NCBI GenBank assembly: GCA_030617525.1
Contig: JAUWVG010000057.1
Span: 1-9,188 of the forward strand
Source: Candidatus Aminicenantota bacterium
Lineage (GTDB): Bacteria > Acidobacteriota > Aminicenantia > Aminicenantales > Aminicenantaceae
DNA: 9,188 nt
Reading direction: 5' to 3'
The notes beneath the pieces were generated by a model. It had not been told where the DNA came from. It made no database searches and worked only from the letters and a program-made list of their open reading frames with translations. The position numbers and the translations under genes are program-made. Positions 1 to 6,061 of the stretch are shown here, one piece after another; the stretch's first letter is position 1; every line of letters begins with the position of its first letter.

Positions 1-299
1 TCAGAGGGGACATCAATGAATCGACAGCCGATATCAAATTTGAAGATTGGCTCGGAAGACCGCTCTCTCGCCCAAACTATACGGACTTCTGCGATAATCC
101 AGTCGCCGCTGGGAAGAGCAAAGTCAACTGTGAGAATTGTGCCCACAGGGATGTTTTTAGTTCCAAAAATCCTGACCCCTCCCATACTGATATTTTGAAC
201 ACGTCCATCTTTCCCAAAAAACTCAGTTGGACGCAGTTTAACCGGGATCTCAAATCGAGGATATTTACGTCGATCTTTCTCATTTTTAGATTCTGGCAT
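1..299 (-). CDS. PilZ domain protein, 3' end cut off by the window edge
   Basis: Probable cyclic-di-GMP receptor or a small PilZ adaptor acting in the cytoplasm. The 99 visible residues contain both halves of the c-di-GMP-binding signature. The first is RKYPR at residues 11-15 (RxxxR), in the charged N-terminus just before the first beta strand. The second is NISMGG at residues 36-41 ((D/N)xSxxG). The later segment FDIGCRFID (residues 88-96) matches the usual closing strand of the PilZ barrel, so the domain is nearly complete and only the C-terminus is missing. The start is the ATG at 299-297. An in-frame TAA directly precedes it and a GGGGGAA ribosome-binding sequence lies 5 bases upstream. 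It is co-directional with the MBL and nuo genes but separated by 74 bases holding a candidate promoter. Whether it regulates motility, exopolysaccharide or something else cannot be told from the sequence. Confidence 0.85.
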   Translation of the reverse strand, partial: MPESKNEKDRRKYPRFEIPVKLRPTEFFGKDGRVQNISMGGVRIFGTKNIPVGTILTVDFALPSGDWIIAEVRIVWARERSSEPIFKFDIGCRFIDVPS

Positions 300-304
300 T
301 TATG

Positions 305-311
305 TTCCCCC
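305..311 (-). promoter_or_regulatory. Ribosome binding site of the PilZ gene
   Basis: The minus strand reads GGGGGAA five bases before the ATG at 299. Together with the TAA immediately upstream in the same frame, it fixes the start of the PilZ protein and favours this frame over the overlapping frame that opens further upstream. Confidence 0.55.
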
Positions 312-336
312 ACCAAGACAACATTATGAGACAATC

Positions 337-365
337 AGAATACACCGAGGACTCTATAATATCAA
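337..365 (-). promoter_or_regulatory. Candidate sigma-70-type promoter of the PilZ gene
   Basis: On the minus strand TTGATA (365-360) and TATTCT (342-337) are 17 bases apart, matching the -35 and -10 consensus at 5/6 and 4/6 positions. The -10 box ends 37 bases before the PilZ start codon. The element sits in the gap after the MBL stop codon, so it could uncouple PilZ expression from the nuo operon. This rests on consensus matching only, and read-through from upstream is also possible because I see no terminator in the gap. Confidence 0.4.
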
Positions 366-373
366 GCCCTTTC

Positions 374-1222
374 CTAACCTGGATTGAAGATGTATTTCCC
401 ATTTTTTTTTTCGATCTTTCCAAAAAAGAATTCAGGGTCATGGTTGAATGCCATAGTCCAATCTTCTTCTATGGCAAGTCCGTAAAATTTTTCTTTATTC
501 TGCATGGTTTTCATTGGGAAGAGATCGTAACTCATGACATACGGAAGTCCGACATGGCCGGAAGTAGGGACCATGTCTCCGAGAAAAAAAAGCACCTGTC
601 CTTCGAATTCGATCTTGACACACTGATGAAAAGCTGTGTGTCCCGGTGTTAGCAGCACTTCGATCCCTTCTATGATTTGTGTATCCCCCTCAACAAGATG
701 GAGCTGCTTGTGTTCTTCTATAGGACGAAAATACTTCGCGAGATAACTGGCCTTATCCCTAGGCGTAGGATAGCATGCAGATTCCCATTCCCCTTTTTGG
801 ACAATGTATTCTGCATTAGGAAATGTAGGAACATTCTCTCCACCGCTGTCGATGAAGGTGTTTCCCCCACAGTGATCAAAATGAAGATGTGTATTGATAA
901 CATAATCGATGTCCTCTCTCTCCAGTCCGACATCTTTAAGAGTATCAACAAGACCTGGATGGAGATCGAGGGAATATATGTTTTTGAATTTACTATCCGG
1001 ATGAGTTCCGATGCCTGTATCAACAAGAACATTTTTGTCTCCGGTACGGATTAGGATAGAATTGAGCCCCAGCCTGATCCTGTTATGTTCATCAGCGGGA
1101 TACTTTTTTTCCCACAGTGTTTTAGGAATTACTCCAAACATGGCTCCCCCATCTAGACAAAAAAAACCGTCTCTTAAGCCATAAATTTGGAAGTGTCCAA
1201 TAGTGAGAGAGTTTGCGGTCAT
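374..1222 (-). CDS. MBL-fold metallo-hydrolase (lactonase-like), last gene of the nuo operon
   Basis: A 282-residue metallo-beta-lactamase-fold hydrolase with no signal peptide, so probably cytoplasmic. The metal-binding signature is intact: HLHFDH (H112, H114, D116, H117), H195 in TPGHTAFH, D216 in FLGDM, and H261 in FNHDP. These residues predict a two-metal hydrolytic site. The N-terminal GGAMFGVIPK (25-34) and the later PTSGHVGLPYVM (219-230) resemble the broad family that includes N-acyl-homoserine lactonases and many uncharacterised hydrolases, so the substrate is unknown. The ATG at 1222 overlaps the nuoI stop codon as ATGA, implying translational coupling; I see no good Shine-Dalgarno sequence. 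A run of ten A residues on the coding strand (402-411) lies 9-12 codons before the stop. A place directly after nuoI, where nuoJ usually is, is unusual. Beta-lactamase activity is unlikely. Confidence 0.9.
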   Translation of the reverse strand: MTANSLTIGHFQIYGLRDGFFCLDGGAMFGVIPKTLWEKKYPADEHNRIRLGLNSILIRTGDKNVLVDTGIGTHPDSKFKNIYSLDLHPGLVDTLKDVGLEREDIDYVINTHLHFDHCGGNTFIDSGGENVPTFPNAEYIVQKGEWESACYPTPRDKASYLAKYFRPIEEHKQLHLVEGDTQIIEGIEVLLTPGHTAFHQCVKIEFEGQVLFFLGDMVPTSGHVGLPYVMSYDLFPMKTMQNKEKFYGLAIEEDWTMAFNHDPEFFFGKIEKKNGKYIFNPG

Positions 1223-1692
1223 CCGAGAAGCTTATCCAGATCAAAGACCAGCTCTTCTTTGTCATATCTGGCAAGTTCGATCTCATCGGTATCCATACGG
1301 ATGGCATCCTCGGGGCAGGCTTCCACACAAAAGCCGCAGAAACAACACCGCGTAAGATCTATGATAAATTGAGATGGGTATTTTTGAATTTCAGGATCCG
1401 GATCTTCGGCAGCTTCAACATAGATACATTCTGATGGACAGACCGTCACACACAGCATACAGACAACACAGCGAGGTGTTCCATCTTTATGCTTCATTAA
1501 GCGGTGCATACTGCGGTGCCTGTAGGCGATAGGCTGTCTGACATCAGGGTATTGAATAGTCGCGGCACCTTTCCGTTTCGTTTTGATATGAAAGAGCTTT
1601 AAGATATGGAAAAAGAGGTTTACCCAAAAATGACGGGCCGTAATAATGCTGCCTTTGACGATTTCGATAAAAAATCCAATCTGCTTTATCAT
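1219..1692 (-). CDS. nuoI: NADH-quinone oxidoreductase subunit I (8Fe ferredoxin subunit)
   Basis: This 157-residue subunit carries clusters N6a and N6b, which pass electrons from NuoG towards cluster N2 in NuoB; it lies on the peripheral arm next to the membrane. Two complete CxxCxxCxxxCP motifs are visible: C75, C78, C81, C85 and C116, C119, C122, C126, with an extra cysteine at 117. The N-terminal helix (about 1-35) is amphipathic to hydrophobic, as is usual for the segment that lies along the membrane. I chose the ATG at 1692 because it overlaps the nuoH stop codon as ATGA and gives normal family length. A GTG in frame at 1740 would add 16 residues that lie inside nuoH. The gene ends in an ATGA overlap with the MBL hydrolase gene. 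In typical operons nuoJ follows here, but it is absent. Confidence 0.96.
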   Translation of the reverse strand: MIKQIGFFIEIVKGSIITARHFWVNLFFHILKLFHIKTKRKGAATIQYPDVRQPIAYRHRSMHRLMKHKDGTPRCVVCMLCVTVCPSECIYVEAAEDPDPEIQKYPSQFIIDLTRCCFCGFCVEACPEDAIRMDTDEIELARYDKEELVFDLDKLLG

Positions 1693-2777
1693 TTTATAAA
1701 ACTCATTACAATCCCTGTAATAGCGATATTGATCAAACACAGCGGAATGAGCAATTTCCAGCCAAAATCCATGAGCTGGTCATAGCGGAACCGGGGATAG
1801 GTCCATCGAATAAGAATCTGCAGCCAGCAGAAAAAGAACACTTTGAGGTTGAATATCAGGACCTGTAGGGCTACAACAAGCCCATTAGACATAAGCCATT
1901 CTCCTCCCCATGGAAAATGGAATCCGTCCGCAGCAAGCCAGGGAACCTGATAACCGCCAAAAAAGAGAGTGGTCAGCAGGCACGCGATGATCAGAACCTT
2001 CATGAAATCCGTAAACATATAGAGTCCCCACTTGAGACCGCTATATTCGGTGAAGTATCCGACGATTTCCGACTCTGCTTCGGGAAGATCGAACGGAACT
2101 CTCTCTGACTCTGCCATAGCTGCCAAAAAGAACACAATAAAACCCAACGGCTGAAGGACAATACCCCATTTGGGAAGGAAGCCAAACAGCAACGCTCCTT
2201 GAGATTCAACGATGGCTGAAAACTTCAGCGAAGGATAGACCATGACCAACCCGACAAGTGATAATCCTAGAGCCACTTCATAAGACACAAGCTGAGCAGC
2301 TCCTCTTAATCCGCCGAGAAGCGTCCAGCGGCTGTTAGAAGCCCAACCGCTGAGCAGGACTCCATAGACAGAGAGTGACAACATGGCTAGGACAAACAAA
2401 ATTCCGATATTGAGATCCAGTACCTGGAGTTTGATGACTTTCTCACCGATTTTTATGTCGCCGGCAAAAGGAATGGTCGCAATTGTGACAAGAACAAAAT
2501 AGAAAGAGAGAAAGGGGGCAAGATTGTGTAGAAATTTATGGGAAAACTTCGGTGTGAAATCTTCTTTAAAAAACATCTTGATGGCATCTGCAAACGGCTG
2601 GAATATCCCAATAATCCTGAAACCGAAAATATTGGCCCGGTTTGCGCCAACGCGGTCCTGCATTACGGCACTCTCTTTCCGCTCTAACCAGGTCAAATAG
2701 AGAGCCAGTATAAGAAACCACATCATGGCCATAATAACTTTAATAAAACTGATGAGAATATCTATTGGCTCAATCAC
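1689..2777 (-). CDS. nuoH: NADH-quinone oxidoreductase subunit H (membrane, quinone-site subunit)
   Basis: Integral membrane subunit of about 362 residues with roughly eight hydrophobic segments; it anchors the peripheral arm and forms part of the quinone chamber and the first proton path. Recognisable blocks are LERKESAVMQDR (31-42), GWASNSRW (144-151), RGAAQLVSYE (158-167), the acidic loop ESERVPFDLPEAESEI (223-238) and TYPRFRYDQLM (326-336). The usual GPNR after the Q-x-R element reads GANR here, and the acidic loop runs EIVGYFTEYS, one residue shorter than the common ELVAGY-x-TEYS form as I recall it. I prefer the GTG start at 2777, which has GGGAAG shortly upstream and overlaps the nuoG stop by 8 bases. 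A TTG at 2789 would add four residues. The stop codon overlaps the nuoI ATG. Confidence 0.95.
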   Translation of the reverse strand: MIEPIDILISFIKVIMAMMWFLILALYLTWLERKESAVMQDRVGANRANIFGFRIIGIFQPFADAIKMFFKEDFTPKFSHKFLHNLAPFLSFYFVLVTIATIPFAGDIKIGEKVIKLQVLDLNIGILFVLAMLSLSVYGVLLSGWASNSRWTLLGGLRGAAQLVSYEVALGLSLVGLVMVYPSLKFSAIVESQGALLFGFLPKWGIVLQPLGFIVFFLAAMAESERVPFDLPEAESEIVGYFTEYSGLKWGLYMFTDFMKVLIIACLLTTLFFGGYQVPWLAADGFHFPWGGEWLMSNGLVVALQVLIFNLKVFFFCWLQILIRWTYPRFRYDQLMDFGWKLLIPLCLINIAITGIVMSFIK

Positions 2778-4326
2778 TTTTCTTCCCAAAATCTGAAATT
2801 TCTTTTCTTATCTCCTGTAAAATTGTTTCAGGTGACGAGAATTGATCGTAATATTTATGATTAATATCGATTTCTTTTGCCATCTCGACTAGGATTTGCC
2901 ATTCCGGCCGGGAGTCTCCCAGCGCTTCCAATGCCGGCGAAAAATTTTGAAGTACACCATCAATATTGATCAAAGATCCGCTCTTTTCCGCAATCACAGC
3001 CGTCGGAAAAACCATATCCGAAACATCAGACAGATCATTTTTATTGGATGCAAAAAGTATTTTTGTCTCAGCTTTATCAAAAACTGCTTTAACGGAAGCA
3101 CTACCTGCAGAATCGATGTTTGGAGGAGTAAAAGCCAAAACAAGTTTTATCTTTTCTGGAAGTTTATCCGATGACAAAGACTTCGCTTTCAAGCCGAGCT
3201 CTTGGAGACCGCGTTTATTTGGACTCCGTTCGGTCGTAATAAGAAAGTCATCCCCTTCTCCATCCGGTATGTCGATAAGATAAACATTCTCAAATTCCTG
3301 ATTTTCAATAAGAAATTTTTTGATAAGAAAAAGTTCTTCGTTCGTAAGCCAGGGGTTAAGAATAAGAACAGCTCCCGATGATCTGTCCATTGGGTGAACT
3401 TTCTTCATTTTTTCAGAAAGTATTTTCAGGGCTTTCTCCCAATCCATTGCCTCGTTCTGTTCATTCTTTAAAAGAATTTGCTCCAGCCGATTCTCATTGA
3501 TATAGCCGTATCCGTACCGGCCGATATCACAAATCCAAAAACCGTTGATATTTTCGTTTCTCCGGGACTGGATACGGTAAACCCTTTTCGGAACCTTAAA
3601 GTGGGAAAATCCCTTATGAGAGTCAATTGTTATGCTGCAGCCACGGCTGCAGAGAGGACAAATGGAATCTCCGCTTTTTAAAAACCAGCTGCGCGTTTGG
3701 AAGCGAAAATCCAAGTCCGTGATAGCCCCAACAGGACAAATTTCAGCCAGGTTCCCGGAGTATTTATTATTAACCGGGCCGTCCTCAAGAATACTGATTT
3801 CGGCATGAACTCCCCGTTCAAACACACCGAGTTCATGTGTTTTTGTGATCTCTCTCGTGAATCTCACACATCTACGGCAGAGAACACATCTTTCCTGGTC
3901 ATGAATGAGTGTTTGTCCAATTTTTCTCTTTTTTTCTCTTTTTTCTTTGTTTTCACTATACCGGCTTTCAAACATCCCATATTTTTCATAGTAATCCTGA
4001 AGCTTGCAGTCTCCGGCCTGGTCACAGATTGGACAATCCATGGGATGGTCGGCCAGCAAAAATTCCAAAACTCCTTTTCGGGCTTCAACAACCCTCTCAT
4101 TATTCGTCGACACTTTCATTCCATCTCTGACAACCGTTGCACATGAGAGTTCGAGCTTGGGCACACCTTCAATTTCAACCAAACACATACGGCAAGTGCC
4201 TTCAGGGGCAAAAGCAGGGTGATAACATAAATGAGGGATCTCAATACCGGCCTGTTCGGCAGCCGTGAAGACAGTGATCCCTTCTTCTACCTCGAAGGGT
4301 TTCTCATCGATAAAAATTTTGACCAT
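2770..4326 (-). CDS. nuoG: NADH-quinone oxidoreductase subunit G, short form with four Fe-S sites
   Basis: The 518-residue subunit relays electrons from NuoF through several clusters. Ligands are visible for N1b (C34, C45, C48, C62), N5 (H94, C98, C101, C107), N4 (C147, C150, C153, C197) and the off-pathway N7 (C223, C226, C230, C266; the last spacing is 35 residues). The stretch from about 220 is the start of a molybdopterin-oxidoreductase-like domain (WICDIGRYGY, 264-273). The end of that domain is also recognisable (DMVFPTAVIAEKSGSL, 437-452, and RPEWQIL, 473-479). Many NuoG proteins are about 700-900 residues, so the middle of the C-terminal domain appears to have been lost. The reading frame is open and both ends are family-like, so this looks like a genuine compact version and not a broken gene. 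A polybasic stretch (about 127-135) lies between the N5 and N4 regions. It starts with ATG, 9 bases after nuoF; the Shine-Dalgarno sequence is weak. Confidence 0.94.
   Translation of the reverse strand: MVKIFIDEKPFEVEEGITVFTAAEQAGIEIPHLCYHPAFAPEGTCRMCLVEIEGVPKLELSCATVVRDGMKVSTNNERVVEARKGVLEFLLADHPMDCPICDQAGDCKLQDYYEKYGMFESRYSENKEKREKKRKIGQTLIHDQERCVLCRRCVRFTREITKTHELGVFERGVHAEISILEDGPVNNKYSGNLAEICPVGAITDLDFRFQTRSWFLKSGDSICPLCSRGCSITIDSHKGFSHFKVPKRVYRIQSRRNENINGFWICDIGRYGYGYINENRLEQILLKNEQNEAMDWEKALKILSEKMKKVHPMDRSSGAVLILNPWLTNEELFLIKKFLIENQEFENVYLIDIPDGEGDDFLITTERSPNKRGLQELGLKAKSLSSDKLPEKIKLVLAFTPPNIDSAGSASVKAVFDKAETKILFASNKNDLSDVSDMVFPTAVIAEKSGSLINIDGVLQNFSPALEALGDSRPEWQILVEMAKEIDINHKYYDQFSSPETILQEIRKEISDFGKKSD
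3921..3940. repeat. Two tandem 10-base units inside a low-complexity tract of nuoG
   Basis: The plus strand reads TTTTTCTCTT twice in a row, followed by further T-rich sequence to about 3956. On the coding strand it is a purine tract that encodes the lysine/glutamate/arginine-rich linker of NuoG around residues 124-136. Because the unit is 10 bases, gain or loss of one copy would shift the reading frame. Confidence 0.6.
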
Positions 4327-4335
4327 CTAGATTTC

Positions 4336-5583
4336 TCAGTTTCCTATATATGATTCAATCTCTTGTCTGAATTTATTGACGATTGAAAGTATCGGCAAAG
4401 CCGCAGCATCCCCTAGTGGACACAATGTTTTTCCCAAAATGTTTTTTGCCAGCCGTTTGATATTATCGATATCCTCTATTTTGCCTTGTCCATCGGCGAT
4501 GCGTTGGACGGTTTTGTTGATCCATTTTGTCCCGATACGGCAGGGCGTGCACTGGCCACAGGACTCATGAGAGTAGAATTTTGTGACTATTTTAAGCACG
4601 TCCAGGATGGAGGTGTCTTCATCGATAACGATGATTGCTGCTGAACCCAGCATGGATTTCGCTTCGGCAAGCGAGTCAAAGTCCATATTTATGTCAATCT
4701 CATCAGCAGTCAATATGGGTGCCGACATCCCTCCTGGAATGACAGCTTTTAGTGTCTTGCCGTCTTTCATTCCCCCGGCAAGTTCGAATATGATCTCTTT
4801 GAGGTTCGTTCCCACAGGCATCTCATAAATACCAGGCTTTTTCACCATCCCACTGACACCAAAAATCCTCGTGCCTCCGTCTTTGGGCAGCCCTGTTTGA
4901 ACGAACGTCTCGGCCCCGTTCAGAATGATTTTAGGAACATTCGAGAGTGTTTCTATATTATTGATAACCGTTGGACTTTGGAAAAGGCCTACAAGCGCTG
5001 GAAACGGAGGTTTTAGCCGTGGATTTCCTCTCTTCCCTTCCAGTGATTCCAGGAGAGCTGTTTCTTCACCACAGATATAAGCACCTGCTCCTCGATGGAC
5101 ATAGATTTGACAGTCAAATCCGGAATTCAGAATATTTTTTCCCAGGTATCCTTTCGCATTGGCTTCGGCTATCGCTTTTTCCAAACCAAGAGCCACGTTC
5201 TCATACTCGCCACGGATGTAGATGTAGGCTGTGTTGATCCCCACACAGTATGAGGCAATGAGTATGCCTTCCAGCAGGAGATGGGGATTGTGAGTCATGA
5301 TGTAGCGGTCTTTGATTGTCCCCGGCTCTCCTTCATCGGCATTGACACAGAGGTATTTGGGTTTGTCGACACCTTTGGGGACAAAACCCCATTTGACACC
5401 GGCAGGAAAACCTGCCCCTCCCCTTCCTCTCAGATTGGCATTCTTTACTTCGGCAAGGATGCTTTCAGGATTCATCTCCTGGAAGGCTTTCTCAACAGCT
5501 TTATAACCGTCATGCTTGAGATAGACATCGATTGTAAAAGAATCCTTGATCTCGAAAAGTTTGGTTAAAAGTTTTTCTTCCAC
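4336..5583 (-). CDS. nuoF: NADH-quinone oxidoreductase subunit F (NADH- and FMN-binding)
   Basis: This 415-residue flavoprotein is the electron entry point of complex I: NADH passes hydride to FMN and electrons continue to cluster N3. The glycine-rich segment LRGRGGAGFPAGVKW (51-65), NADEGEPGTIKDRY (81-94) and GAGAYICGEETALLESLEGK (165-184) form the NADH/FMN site. Cluster N3 ligands are C342, C345 and C348 in SCGQCTPCR, plus C388 in LCPLGDAA. The C-terminal helical domain is complete and total length is normal for the family. The start is a GTG at 5583, four bases after the nuoE stop codon, with a modest GAAG element seven bases upstream. No extra ferredoxin-like extension is present, which argues for an ordinary complex I subunit and against a fused hydrogenase-type diaphorase. 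Confidence 0.97.
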   Translation of the reverse strand: MEEKLLTKLFEIKDSFTIDVYLKHDGYKAVEKAFQEMNPESILAEVKNANLRGRGGAGFPAGVKWGFVPKGVDKPKYLCVNADEGEPGTIKDRYIMTHNPHLLLEGILIASYCVGINTAYIYIRGEYENVALGLEKAIAEANAKGYLGKNILNSGFDCQIYVHRGAGAYICGEETALLESLEGKRGNPRLKPPFPALVGLFQSPTVINNIETLSNVPKIILNGAETFVQTGLPKDGGTRIFGVSGMVKKPGIYEMPVGTNLKEIIFELAGGMKDGKTLKAVIPGGMSAPILTADEIDINMDFDSLAEAKSMLGSAAIIVIDEDTSILDVLKIVTKFYSHESCGQCTPCRIGTKWINKTVQRIADGQGKIEDIDNIKRLAKNILGKTLCPLGDAAALPILSIVNKFRQEIESYIGN

Positions 5584-5587
5584 TGTT

Positions 5588-6061
5588 TTACTTCAAATTA
5601 TCGAGTATTTTGTCAATTTTTTCTTCGTCTAAATCCCCATAATAATCAAAATTCACCATCATGCAGGGTGCCTGTTCACAGGCGCCTAGGCATTCTACTG
5701 TAGAAATCGTGAATTTTTTATCTTTTGTAGTCTCTCCCAGTCCGATGTTGAGCTTTTTCAAAAGAAAATCGAGCAGGCCTGCACCTCCCAGAAGAGAGCA
5801 GGACAGATTCGAACACACTTGAATATGATATTTCCCCACAGGCTTGCGGTTGTACATGGTATAAAACGTGACAACTTCTCTGACTTGGACGGGTTTGATA
5901 TCCAATAGAGCGGCCACCATACGCTCGGTGTCTTCACCGATGAATCCGAATTCCTGCTGGGCTACATGAAGGACAGGAAGGAGGGCGGCTTTTTTTTCCG
6001 GATAATGCGCTAAAATATCCTGCACTTGTTTTTTGACCTTATCCGAGAATTCTGGACTCAT
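5588..6061 (-). CDS. nuoE: NADH-quinone oxidoreductase subunit E (2Fe-2S, thioredoxin-like)
   Basis: A 157-residue partner of NuoF that carries the 2Fe-2S cluster N1a. The N-terminal helical bundle (about 1-70, with FYTMYNRKPVGKY at 66-78) is followed by a thioredoxin-like ferredoxin fold. Cluster ligands are C83 and C88 (CSNLSC) and C124 and C128 (ECLGAC), with the conserved follow-on QAPCMMVN (130-137). Length is standard. The ATG at 6061 overlaps the nuoD stop codon as ATGA and has a strong GGAGGAG element upstream (6072-6078, inside nuoD), the best-looking ribosome site inside the operon apart from that of nuoB. Confidence 0.97.
   Translation of the reverse strand: MSPEFSDKVKKQVQDILAHYPEKKAALLPVLHVAQQEFGFIGEDTERMVAALLDIKPVQVREVVTFYTMYNRKPVGKYHIQVCSNLSCSLLGGAGLLDFLLKKLNIGLGETTKDKKFTISTVECLGACEQAPCMMVNFDYYGDLDEEKIDKILDNLK

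Noticed and set aside
77..334. A minus-strand open frame of 85 codons overlapping the PilZ gene
   Set aside because: It is the wrong frame: the frame starting at 299 has PilZ motifs, a ribosome site and an upstream stop codon, while this one shows no family resemblance.
300..373. Possible terminator between the MBL and PilZ genes
   Set aside because: No stem of useful length followed by a T-run could be found on the minus strand.
302..1054. Plus-strand open frames opposite the MBL gene
   Set aside because: They are antisense shadows of a gene with a full metal-binding signature; their translations look compositionally random.
1693..1740. Longer nuoI start at GTG 1740
   Set aside because: It would add 16 residues inside nuoH; the ATG at 1692 gives the ATGA overlap and a normal family N-terminus.
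2778..2789. Longer nuoH start at TTG 2789
   Set aside because: It adds only four residues (start-GRK) and consumes the GGGAAG sequence that looks like the ribosome site for the GTG at 2777; it cannot be fully excluded.
3635..3652. Perfect 8-base inverted repeat CTGCAGCC-AC-GGCTGCAG
   Set aside because: It lies in nuoG over the N7 cluster codons (Cys-Ser-Arg-Gly-Cys-Ser); the symmetry follows from the repeated Cys-Ser codons, the loop is only 2 bases, and there is no T-run, so neither a terminator nor an operator is supported.
3697..4146. A 149-codon plus-strand open frame opposite nuoG
   Set aside because: It mirrors the cysteine-rich coding region of nuoG and has no recognisable domain.
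4336..5583. NuoE/F/G as part of an electron-bifurcating hydrogenase or formate dehydrogenase
   Set aside because: The genes sit in an intact nuoA-nuoI order, NuoF lacks extra ferredoxin domains, and no hydrogenase or formate dehydrogenase catalytic gene is nearby.
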